Below are positions 6,284 through 11,894 of a stretch of 11,894 nt of DNA, piece after piece. Both the position numbers and the translations under genes were made by a program. This DNA is from CAKOSP01 sp964404455. GTDB lineage: Bacteria; Bacillota_I; Bacilli_A; RF39; UBA660. The stretch's first letter is position 1. The number at the start of each line of letters is the position of its first letter. Below the pieces are notes generated by a model that did no database searches, was not told where the DNA came from, and was given only the letters and a program-made list of their open reading frames with translations. Location: contig CAYOJY010000025.1 of the NCBI GenBank assembly GCA_964404455.1, positions 1 to 11,894 of the forward strand, in the 5' to 3' direction.

Positions 6284-7025
6284 TATTTTAACATTATACT
6301 TTTTATTTTTATTTTTTATTTGTGGATTAATTAAAGATGCCTTAATTATTTTTTTTATTGTCTTAATTCATGAACTTGGGCATGTTATGATTACTAAATT
6401 ATTTAAATATGAAATAATATCAATCAATATTTATCCATTCGGAGGATTTACCAAAATAAAAAAAGATTTAAATACTTCTATTAATAAAGATTTTTTTATT
6501 GGAATAGGAGGTTTTTTATTTCAAATAATTTTAGGAATAGTTATTTTTTATTTATATAAAAATCATTTAATTCGAGATTATATTTATGATTTATTTTTTA
6601 AATATAATATAGCTATTTTTTTATTTAATTTAATTCCTATTATTCCTTTGGATGGTTCAAATTTAATGGAACTAATTTTAAATAAATTTTGTTCTTTTAA
6701 AACTAGTTATTATTTAAATTTGATTTTTTCTATTATTTTTTTATTGATTTTTATAATTATTAATTACATATATTCATTTAATAATTATTTAATTTGGTTT
6801 TTTCTATTATTTAAAATAACTGAACATTATAAAAATGGTAAATATGTTATGAATAAATTTTATTTAGAAAGGTATTTAAAAAATTACGATTTTAAAAAAA
6901 TAAAAAATGAATATAATTTAGATATCACAAAATTACAAAAAGAAAACAAATTTTATTTTTGGGATAAAGATAAATGGTTAAGTGAAAAGAAAATTTTAGC
7001 TAAAAGATTTGACAAGTATGATTAA
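6264..7025 (+). CDS. spoIVFB: SpoIVFB-type site-2 intramembrane metalloprotease (M50)
   Basis: 253 aa, multi-pass membrane protein. In Bacillus, SpoIVFB cleaves pro-sigma-K within the mother-cell membrane. The zinc motif HELGH is at residues 36-40 inside a membrane segment, and the third ligand motif NLIPIIPLDG at 122-131 supplies D130. PFGGFTK (58-64) is also typical of the family. Further membrane segments lie near 10-34, 77-98 and 148-185. After about residue 190 there is a charged cytoplasmic tail of some 65 residues, ending WLSEKKILAKRFDKYD. It does not look like the CBS domain of B. subtilis SpoIVFB. The start overlaps spoIVFA by 20 bases with no SD, so translation is probably coupled. 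The -35 of the ribosomal promoter lies inside the last codons. Confidence 0.92.
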   Translation: MKNIKINILTLYFLFLFFICGLIKDALIIFFIVLIHELGHVMITKLFKYEIISINIYPFGGFTKIKKDLNTSINKDFFIGIGGFLFQIILGIVIFYLYKNHLIRDYIYDLFFKYNIAIFLFNLIPIIPLDGSNLMELILNKFCSFKTSYYLNLIFSIIFLLIFIIINYIYSFNNYLIWFFLLFKITEHYKNGKYVMNKFYLERYLKNYDFKKIKNEYNLDITKLQKENKFYFWDKDKWLSEKKILAKRFDKYD

Positions 7026-7037
7026 TTTTGGTAAACT
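7009..7037 (+). promoter_or_regulatory. Promoter of the rplU-prp-rpmA unit
   Basis: A perfect -35 TTGACA (7009-7014), 17-base spacer, and -10 TAAACT (7032-7037, 4/6) strengthened by an upstream TG (7029-7030) as an extended -10. The -35 is embedded in the end of spoIVFB, so the ribosomal genes can be expressed independently of sporulation genes. Confidence 0.75.
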
Positions 7038-7043
7038 AACTAT

Positions 7044-7118
7044 GTTTTAAATCGTTTTGTTAAAACCGCACTAAAAAGGTTATAAGTTACATTTAGTACA
7101 CCTTACGGGCGCGACTTA
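7044..7118 (+). promoter_or_regulatory. Structured 5' leader of rplU (putative L21 leader)
   Basis: Two hairpins can be drawn. The first is GTTTTAA (7044-7050) with TTAAAAC (7060-7066). The second pairs AAGGT (7076-7080) with ACCTT (7100-7104), has a TATAA bulge, and contains an inner GT-AC/GT-AC stem (7086-7099). A conserved-looking ACGGGCGCGACTT follows before the SD AAGGAGGT (7125-7132). Firmicute rplU genes often carry an autoregulatory L21 leader RNA. The position and the GGTTATAAGTT stretch fit, but a covariance-model match has not been tested. Confidence 0.5.
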
Positions 7119-7137
7119 AAAAATAAGGAGGTATGAA

Positions 7138-7371
7138 ATGAAAGCTATATTTGAAACAGGTGGAAAACAATATTATGTTGCCGAAGGTGATAAAATATAT
7201 GTGGAAAAACTTGAAGGTGAAGCGGGTAGTGATTTAACTTTTGACAAAGTATTATACGCTAATGGAAAAACTGGGATGCCTTTTTTAGAAGGTGCAAGTG
7301 TTGTATGTACAATTGAAAAACATGGCCGGGCTAAAAAAATCAAAGTTTTTAAATATAAACCTAAAAAGTAA
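7138..7371 (+). CDS. rplU: 50S ribosomal protein L21, truncated by an in-frame TAA
   Basis: 77 aa as read. L21 binds 23S rRNA in the large subunit. MKAIFETGGKQYYVAEGDKI is the canonical start, and VFKYKPKK is the usual lead-in to the C-terminal tail. The frame then meets TAA at 7369-7371, although the family is about 100-105 aa. The next 21 codons, in the same frame with no indel, encode the missing tail (YRKTQGHRQPY onwards) and stop at TAA 7435-7437, two bases before prp. Read through, the protein would be 99 residues. One substitution (for example AAA Lys to TAA) would explain it. Causes could be assembly error, strain-level mixture, a tolerated nonsense mutation or recoding. A strong SD, AAGGAGGT, lies at 7125-7132. 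Confidence 0.92.
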   Translation: MKAIFETGGKQYYVAEGDKIYVEKLEGEAGSDLTFDKVLYANGKTGMPFLEGASVVCTIEKHGRAKKIKVFKYKPKK

Positions 7372-7437
7372 TATCGTAAAACTCAAGGTCATCGTCAACC
7401 GTATACTGCTTTGGTAGTTAAAAAAATTAATGGTTAA
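7372..7437 (+). other. In-frame L21 C-terminal tail beyond the premature stop
   Basis: The 21 sense codons after TAA 7369-7371 translate as YRKTQGHRQPY followed by TALVVKKING, then TAA. GHRQP is the hallmark of the L21 C-terminus. No ATG, GTG or TTG with an SD precedes it, so a separate peptide is unlikely. Its preservation suggests either a recent mutation or a sequence error. Confidence 0.9.
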
Positions 7438-7439
7438 AA

Positions 7440-7736
7440 ATGATAAATATAAGAAAAAGTGGTAATATAATTACAATATCTGGTCATTCAAAACAAGGTT
7501 TTTATGGTAATGATATTGTATGCGCTAGCGTATCTAGTATTATATATACTACAATTAATGGCATACTTAATTTTGATAATAAAGCAATTAAAGTTATTGA
7601 TAATGAAAAGATAATGAAAATTGAAATATTAAAAGAAACAAGGGAAGTGGAAATATTAATTAATAATATGTTTGAACTTTTAAACGAATTAATAATTAAG
7701 TATCCTAAAAATATTAAAATTAGTAAAGGAGAATAA
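7440..7736 (+). CDS. prp: Ribosomal-processing cysteine protease Prp (YsxB)
   Basis: 98 aa. Prp removes the N-terminal extension of ribosomal protein L27 in Firmicutes, which is required for functional ribosomes in Staphylococcus aureus. The active-site segment GHSKQGFYGNDIVCASVS is present, with His16 and Cys28 as the predicted dyad (numbering of this protein), Asp25 beside them, and the conserved Gly15. The length matches the family. It lies 2 bases after the natural rplU stop and 2 bases before rpmA. No strong SD precedes it, so its translation may depend on ribosomes finishing full-length rplU. The premature stop in rplU could therefore reduce Prp output (inference). Confidence 0.92.
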   Translation: MINIRKSGNIITISGHSKQGFYGNDIVCASVSSIIYTTINGILNFDNKAIKVIDNEKIMKIEILKETREVEILINNMFELLNELIIKYPKNIKISKGE

Positions 7737-7738
7737 AT

Positions 7739-8026
7739 ATGTTATTTATAAAATTAAATATCCAAAGATTTGCTCATAAAAAAGGACAGTCTTCAACTGA
7801 TAATGGTCGTGATTCGGCTGGTCGTAGACTTGGGGCAAAACGCTCTGATGGACAATCTGCTAAAGCAGGAGCAATTATTTACCGTCAAAGAGGAACTAAA
7901 ATTTATCCAGGAACTAATGTAGGAATGGGTAAAGATCATACTTTATTTGCTTTAATAGATGGTTTTGTAAAGTATGAAAGATGTGGAAAATCTAAGAAAA
8001 AAGTTAGTGTGTATGAAGTTAGATAA
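7739..8026 (+). CDS. rpmA: 50S ribosomal protein L27 with Prp-cleavable extension
   Basis: 95 aa. L27 reaches into the peptidyl transferase centre through its N-terminus. Here the N-terminus carries the Firmicute extension MLFIKLNIQRF, with predicted Prp cleavage between Phe11 and Ala12 to leave AHKKGQSS at the mature N-terminus. In S. aureus the equivalent motif is LNLQFF-A; here P2 is Arg. The rest is canonical: NGRDSAGRRLGAKR, then IIYRQRGTKIYPG and GMGKDHTLFALIDG. SD AAAGGAG is at about 7725-7731. It is the last gene of the ribosomal unit. Confidence 0.97.
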   Translation: MLFIKLNIQRFAHKKGQSSTDNGRDSAGRRLGAKRSDGQSAKAGAIIYRQRGTKIYPGTNVGMGKDHTLFALIDGFVKYERCGKSKKKVSVYEVR

Positions 8027-8043
8027 TTTCTAAGATTAAAGGT

Positions 8044-8072
8044 AAAACCATATAGAACATTATATGGTTTTT
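8044..8072 (+). terminator. Rho-independent terminator of the rplU-prp-rpmA unit
   Basis: AAAACCATATA (8044-8054), loop GAACAT, and TATATGGTTTT (8061-8071) form a perfect 11-bp stem, with T from 8068 to 8072. It separates the ribosomal genes from the LRR gene. Confidence 0.8.
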
Positions 8073-8074
8073 GC

Positions 8075-8103
8075 TTGACTTTTAATTAGTGATAACTTAG
8101 TAT
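8075..8103 (+). promoter_or_regulatory. Promoter of the LRR protein gene
   Basis: -35 TTGACT (8075-8080, 5/6), 17-base spacer, -10 TAGTAT (8098-8103, 4/6). It starts only three bases after the terminator T tract. This makes the LRR gene a separate transcription unit inside the ribosomal/obg cluster. Confidence 0.6.
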
Positions 8104-8126
8104 ATTTACTTAAGAAAGAGGCAAAA

Positions 8127-9659
8127 ATGACTGAAGAATTAAAAATGATAAAAAAATTATATGGTGAATCTATGGCTCATTTATGTCGTAAATTATTTCC
8201 TACAATATTAGAAACAGAAGGTTTATTATTAAATACCTTAAAAAAACATTTTAATGAGTCTAAAGAATTATGTGCTGATATAAAAAAACAAAATAAAGAA
8301 AGGGAATTTCAATATTTTATTTATAATGTTGTTGGTATGAAAAATATTTTGATTCTTTCTACAACAAAAAGCCCTAAAGAACTTTTTTCCGAAGCAGGAT
8401 ATTACTTATATGAATGTAAAAGTGAAAAAAATATTCAAAAATTTAAAAAGTATTATGCTAGGGGTGAAGAATTATGTACTTTTAATGGTAATAGATTAAA
8501 CCTTTGTCATATTTTCTTTGCTGTTAAAAAAGATGTAAAAAATATAAAAAGAAAAAATTTTCTTGATCCTAAAAGACAAGATTTATACGGTACTTCCGTA
8601 ATATCTATTCAATTTACCAAAGGAAAAAAGAATGTTTTATCAATTAAAAATAGGTATAATGATGCAGTAAGTAATCCCGATGCAACTTTTGATAATGATT
8701 TAGATTTGATTATTCCTGGTTTAACCGAAAGTTTTTCTAAAAAATATAATTTCAATATATTATCAAATTCAGAGTTAAACGATTCTTCTGATTTATATTT
8801 TAATTTAGAAAATTATATTTTAGCAAGTGATGGGAAATATTATTATAGAATTACTTATCGTTATAATAATGGTTATATTTATTATGGTCCTGATAATATA
8901 ATAATAGATAATCAAGTAGTTAAAAAATACGATACCAGTAGATATTTAGTTTTTGATGAATTTATATTAGATATGCAAGAGAAAAAAATTGAATCATATA
9001 TAGATTCTGAAAAAGAATTTATAAATAGTTTAAGTGATATAAAAGAAATAAAAATTATAAAAAAAGATGATATTAAAGAAATAAGCATCAACTTTATAGA
9101 TGAAAGTAAAAAAGAAGTTATTATAAAAATTGATAAATTAAATAATATGATTAGTTTAAATAATCCTAATTTAATTGAAATTGGGAACAGTTTCCTTGTA
9201 CACAATAGATTAAAAGAATTTACTGCAGAAAATTTAATGAAAATTGGTTCTAATTTTATGAAATACAATGATAGTATGTTAAAACTATATTTTCCAAATT
9301 TATTAGAAATAAAAAACTCTTTTATGCATAGTAATAATTCATTAATTACATTTTATGCTCCTAAATTAACAGAGATTGGCGATAATTTTTTATCTTGGAA
9401 CGAAATGTTAAAATATTTTCATGCGGCGAAGTTAATAAAAATTGGCGATAATTGTCTTTATTTAAATAAAACATTAAAAGAATTTTATACTCCTAATTTA
9501 ATAGAAGTTGGAATAGGGCTATTAGAACATAATAAATATTTTAGAAATTTTATGCCCTTTAAATTTTCAAAAGCTATAAAATGGATTATAACTGGAAAAA
9601 CGGCAATAAAATGGGGAGTTTTAGATAATTCTCATCAGAGGAAAAGAACATTGAATTAA
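8127..9659 (+). CDS. Leucine-rich-repeat protein with uncharacterised N-terminal domain
   Basis: 510 aa, no signal peptide or membrane segment, so predicted cytoplasmic. The N-terminal part (1-205) starts MTEELKMIKKLYGES and has HLCRKLFPTILE. It includes a conserved-looking block with GEELCTFNGNRLNLCHIFFA (113-132), PKRQDLYGTSVISIQFTKG (148-166) and IKNRYNDAVSNPDATF (173-188). A linker region (206-345) follows, then six repeats of 22-23 residues (346-477) of BspA/LRR_5 type, and a basic tail ending HQRKRTLN. I recall similar N-terminal domains on LRR proteins of uncultured gut Firmicutes, but know no function. BspA-type repeats mediate protein binding. It occupies the slot of spo0B in Bacillus but shares nothing with Spo0B. 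SD GAGG is at 8118-8121. Enzyme activity or effector role would be speculation. Confidence 0.8.
   Translation: MTEELKMIKKLYGESMAHLCRKLFPTILETEGLLLNTLKKHFNESKELCADIKKQNKEREFQYFIYNVVGMKNILILSTTKSPKELFSEAGYYLYECKSEKNIQKFKKYYARGEELCTFNGNRLNLCHIFFAVKKDVKNIKRKNFLDPKRQDLYGTSVISIQFTKGKKNVLSIKNRYNDAVSNPDATFDNDLDLIIPGLTESFSKKYNFNILSNSELNDSSDLYFNLENYILASDGKYYYRITYRYNNGYIYYGPDNIIIDNQVVKKYDTSRYLVFDEFILDMQEKKIESYIDSEKEFINSLSDIKEIKIIKKDDIKEISINFIDESKKEVIIKIDKLNNMISLNNPNLIEIGNSFLVHNRLKEFTAENLMKIGSNFMKYNDSMLKLYFPNLLEIKNSFMHSNNSLITFYAPKLTEIGDNFLSWNEMLKYFHAAKLIKIGDNCLYLNKTLKEFYTPNLIEVGIGLLEHNKYFRNFMPFKFSKAIKWIITGKTAIKWGVLDNSHQRKRTLN
9162..9557 (+). repeat. Six tandem leucine-rich repeats (BspA/LRR_5 type)
   Basis: The protein-level unit is about 22 residues with consensus P-N-L-x-E-I-G-x-x-F-L-x-x-N-x-x-L-K-x-F. 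Units begin at residues 346, 367, 390, 412, 434 and 456; the last is degenerate. Recurring elements are PNLIEIGNSFL, AENLMKIGSNFM, PNLLEIKNSFM, PKLTEIGDNFL, AKLIKIGDNCL and PNLIEVGIGLL. Nucleotide identity between units is moderate, so expansion is not very recent. Confidence 0.85.
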
Positions 9660-9709
9660 AATTAAATATATAAAATTAAAAAAGATAAATATACTTATAT
9701 AATTTTGTA

Positions 9710-9718
9710 TGATAAAAT
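9710..9718 (+). promoter_or_regulatory. Extended -10 promoter candidate for obgE
   Basis: TGATAAAAT (TG at 9710-9711, -10 at 9713-9718) is identical to the extended -10 of the Hpt-receiver promoter. The -35 position, TATACT (9690-9695), matches only 3/6. No terminator separates the LRR gene from obgE, so read-through is also possible. Confidence 0.45.
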
Positions 9719-9742
9719 TTAAGAAAGTATGAAGGTGATATT

Positions 9743-11017
9743 ATGTTTGTTGATGAATTAACTTTAAAAGTTATAGCGGGAACTGGTGGGGATGGCTGCA
9801 CTTCTTTTTGGCGCGAAAAATATGTTTCGATGGGAGGACCTGATGGGGGAAATGGCGGAAAAGGATCTGACATTATTTTTAAAGTGGATAAAAATCTAAA
9901 AACTTTAATTGATTTAAGATATTTAAAAACTATTAAAGGTGAACGTGGTGAACATGGTAAAGGGAGTAACAAATATGGTAAAGGAAGAGATTCTGTTTAT
10001 ATATATGTACCAATGGGAACCGTTATTGCCGATGCAGAAACTAATTTGATTTTATGTGATTTAACAATGGATAATCAAGAATATGTTGTTGCTCAAGGAG
10101 GTCGGGGAGGTAAAGGTAATAAATCTTTTGCAACTCATGAAAATCCGGCGCCTCAATTTAGTGAAAAAGGTGAGCCGGGCGAAGAAAGAATTTTAAAAAT
10201 CGAATTGAAAGTCTTAGCGGATGTAGGTTTAATTGGAATGCCTAGTGTAGGTAAAAGTACTTTTTTATCAGTAGTTTCATCTTCCAAACCCAAAATAGCA
10301 GCTTATCATTTTACAACTTTATCACCTAATCTTGGCTTAGTTCGTTTACAAAATAATAAAACATTTGTAATTGCGGATTTACCAGGTTTGATAGAAGGAG
10401 CATCAGATGGAATCGGTTTAGGAGATAAATTTTTAAAACATGCTATGAGAACAAGAATTTTAGCTCATATTATTGACATGGGTTCTTTAGAAGGTCGAAA
10501 TCCCATTGATGATTATGCTATGATTCGTAATGAAATTAGTAAATATGATGAAAAATTAACAAATAAAAAAGAAGTTATTATAGCTAATAAAATGGATTTA
10601 CCAAATGCTTCTGAAAATTTAAAGTTATTTAAAGAAAAATATAATGACAAAGATATTTTTCCGATAAGTGCCATTAATAATGAAAATATTGATGAATTAT
10701 TAATTTATTTAGCTAATTTATTAGAAGAAACTCCGCAAACAGATATGTTTTCTAAAGATGAATTCGAAGATTATATATTATTTAAATTTAAAAAAGAAAA
10801 ACCTTACTCAATTACTAAAGAAAAAAATTACTGGATAATTACAGGGGAAGAAATTGAAAAAATGGTCAAAATGACTAAATTTAATGAGTCGGAAGGCGTA
10901 ATGCGTTTTTCTCGAAAATTAAGAAAAATGGGAATTGAAGAAGATTTAGAAAAATTAGGAGCACAACCAGGGGAAGAAATTCGAATATTAAATCAAACTT
11001 TTATTTTTAAAAGTTAA
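9743..11017 (+). CDS. obgE: GTPase ObgE/Obg (CgtA)
   Basis: 424 aa. Obg is an essential GTPase that helps 50S ribosome maturation and links it to stress and, in Bacillus, sporulation initiation. The glycine-rich Obg domain spans 1-158 (GTGGDGCTSFWREKY, then GGPDGGNGGKG). The G domain spans about 159-333, with G1 GMPSVGKST (165-173), switch FTT (190-192), G3 DLPG (212-215), G4 NKMD (282-285) and G5 SA (309-310). A C-terminal OCT domain (about 345-424) ends GEEIRILNQTFIFKS. Length and all motifs are normal. A strong SD, AAGGTGAT, lies at 9732-9739. It follows the LRR gene, keeping the Bacillus order rpmA-(spo0B slot)-obg. Confidence 0.98.
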   Translation: MFVDELTLKVIAGTGGDGCTSFWREKYVSMGGPDGGNGGKGSDIIFKVDKNLKTLIDLRYLKTIKGERGEHGKGSNKYGKGRDSVYIYVPMGTVIADAETNLILCDLTMDNQEYVVAQGGRGGKGNKSFATHENPAPQFSEKGEPGEERILKIELKVLADVGLIGMPSVGKSTFLSVVSSSKPKIAAYHFTTLSPNLGLVRLQNNKTFVIADLPGLIEGASDGIGLGDKFLKHAMRTRILAHIIDMGSLEGRNPIDDYAMIRNEISKYDEKLTNKKEVIIANKMDLPNASENLKLFKEKYNDKDIFPISAINNENIDELLIYLANLLEETPQTDMFSKDEFEDYILFKFKKEKPYSITKEKNYWIITGEEIEKMVKMTKFNESEGVMRFSRKLRKMGIEEDLEKLGAQPGEEIRILNQTFIFKS

Positions 11018-11063
11018 AATATCGCCAATTTTTAATATTTTACTAGTATTTTTAGGTAACTTT

Positions 11064-11082
11064 AAAATATTAGTATTTTTTT
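11064..11082 (+). terminator. Weak terminator candidate after obgE
   Basis: AAAATA (11064-11069), loop TTAG, TATTTT (11074-11079), with T to 11082. The stem is only six A-T pairs. It is the only hairpin with a T tract in the 150-base gap between obgE and dinD. Confidence 0.3.
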
Positions 11083-11135
11083 ATGATTATTTATATTAAT
11101 AATTTTATTAAAATTATAAAATAAAAAGAGTCGTG

Positions 11136-11144
11136 TGGTAAAAT
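11136..11144 (+). promoter_or_regulatory. Extended -10 element upstream of dinD
   Basis: TGGTAAAAT, with TG at 11136-11137 and -10 TAAAAT at 11139-11144. No good -35 is seen at 17 bases. The SD AAGGAGG (11151-11157) begins where transcription would start, giving a very short leader, so this call is tentative. No LexA-type box (CGAAC...GTTCG) is visible in the gap. Confidence 0.35.
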
Positions 11145-11167
11145 AATATTAAGGAGGTTAAAATAAT

Positions 11168-11894
11168 ATGAATATTATTAAAAAAACGAAAAAAAATGAT
11201 AAAGAAAAATCTTTTGAAGACATTAAACATATTGATAAATATGGTAATGAATATTGGGAAGCAAGAGAACTTCAAACAGCATTAGATTATTCTAAATGGG
11301 AAAACTTTACCAAGGTAATTGATAAAGCTAAAACGGCTTGTAGTGAAAGCGGCTATAATATAAATGACCATTTTCCTGAGGTCAGGAAAATCGTAGAAGC
11401 TGGAGTAACTTCAAAGAAAATAATCGATTTTAACTTATCGAGATATGCTTGTTATCTTATAGTTCAAAATGGTGATTCAAGAAAAGAAGTTATTGCACTT
11501 GGACAAACATATTTTGCTGTACAAACAAGGAAGCAAGAGCTTACAGAACAAGAATATAATTTATTAACCGAAGAAGAAAAAAGATTATATAAACGAAATA
11601 AAACAAAAAGTTCAAATTATTCATTACAACAAGTTGCTAGTAAAGCAGGAGTAAGAAATATGGACCAGTTTCATAATGCTGGGTATAAAGGTTTATATAA
11701 TGGTGAAACAGCCGATGATATTTTTAAAAGAAAAGGCTTAAGATATCGAGAAGATATTCTTGATAACATGGGAAGTGAAGAATTAGTAGCTAACGAATTT
11801 AGAATTGTTCAAACAGAAGCCAAGTTAAAAAGAGATTGTATAAAAGATGAAAAACAAGCAAATTCATTAATAAGTTATATGAAATGTAAATTAC
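11168..11894 (+). CDS. dinD: DNA damage-inducible protein D (DinD), 3' end outside the window
   Basis: 242 codons are visible; the frame is open at the right edge. E. coli DinD is about 274 aa, an SOS-induced protein reported to inhibit RecA activities. The match is extensive: a BRO-N-like N-terminal domain (about 19-120) with YGNEYWEARELQTALDYSKW, NLSRYACYLIVQNGD (89-103) and GQTYFAVQTRKQEL (112-125). After that come EEEKRLYKRN, GVRNMDQFHNAGYKGLYNG, RKGLRYREDILDNMGSEELV and NEFRIVQTEAKLKRD. The last eight to ten residues before the edge (SLISYMKCKL) fit the family less well, where a THF/YxVGxKVR-like stretch is expected. SD AAGGAGG is at 11151-11157, 10 bases before ATG. DinD is patchily distributed and often in accessory DNA, so this end may be an acquired segment (inference). 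Confidence 0.92.
   Translation, partial: MNIIKKTKKNDKEKSFEDIKHIDKYGNEYWEARELQTALDYSKWENFTKVIDKAKTACSESGYNINDHFPEVRKIVEAGVTSKKIIDFNLSRYACYLIVQNGDSRKEVIALGQTYFAVQTRKQELTEQEYNLLTEEEKRLYKRNKTKSSNYSLQQVASKAGVRNMDQFHNAGYKGLYNGETADDIFKRKGLRYREDILDNMGSEELVANEFRIVQTEAKLKRDCIKDEKQANSLISYMKCKL

Noticed and set aside
8912..9268. Reverse-strand open frame inside the LRR gene
   Set aside because: It is a low-complexity Ile/Ser/Phe/Leu translation typical of antisense AT-rich DNA; the forward repeats explain the region.
9676..9972. Reverse-strand open frame over the obgE start
   Set aside because: The Pro-rich translation is the antisense of the glycine-rich Obg domain.
1..11894. CRISPR arrays, tRNA or rRNA genes, insertion sequences
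   Set aside because: No regularly spaced direct repeats, no cloverleaf or rRNA-like sequence, and no transposase or terminal inverted repeats were seen.

Overview
The window is very AT-rich (about 25% GC by eye) apart from a GC-rich patch in the first 285 bases. Gene content points to a low-GC Firmicute, most likely an uncultured gut lineage near the Bacilli/Mollicutes boundary (RF39-like; this is inference). The code looks standard: TGG encodes Trp, TGA ends mreC, and TAA and TAG are used elsewhere. SpoIVB, SpoIVFA and SpoIVFB indicate a spore former or a recent descendant of one.

Layout. (1) 1-284: frameshifted 3' end of a GC-rich gene for a pilin/lectin-like surface protein, carrying a 22-bp perfect palindrome, then a terminator. 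(2) 388-2735, forward: SpoIVB signalling protease, a Nudix hydrolase, and an Hpt-receiver phosphorelay protein. (3) 2799-4064, reverse: a GspE/PilB-type assembly ATPase with a well-formed promoter. (4) 4231-7025, forward: a tight, partly overlapping run of a SPOR-like membrane protein, MreC, MreD, SpoIVFA and SpoIVFB. (5) 7009-8072: the ribosomal unit promoter, leader, rplU, prp, rpmA and terminator. (6) 8075-9659: a separately promoted leucine-rich-repeat protein. (7) 9743-11017: obgE. (8) 11168 to the right edge: the start of dinD.

Regions 4 to 7 match the Bacillus cluster mreBCD-minCD-spoIVFAB-rplU-ysxB-rpmA-spo0B-obg. Here mreB and minCD are absent and the spo0B slot holds the LRR gene. 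The parts fit together functionally. SpoIVB is the protease that relieves SpoIVFA inhibition of SpoIVFB, which cleaves pro-sigma-K. Prp trims the N-terminal extension that is visible on L27.

The most striking anomaly is in rplU. An in-frame TAA interrupts the gene 22 codons before its natural end, and the conserved GHRQP-type tail continues in the same frame right up to prp. Other points of interest are the palindrome and frameshift in the surface-protein cassette, the LRR gene in the spo0B slot, and a recurring extended -10 promoter element.
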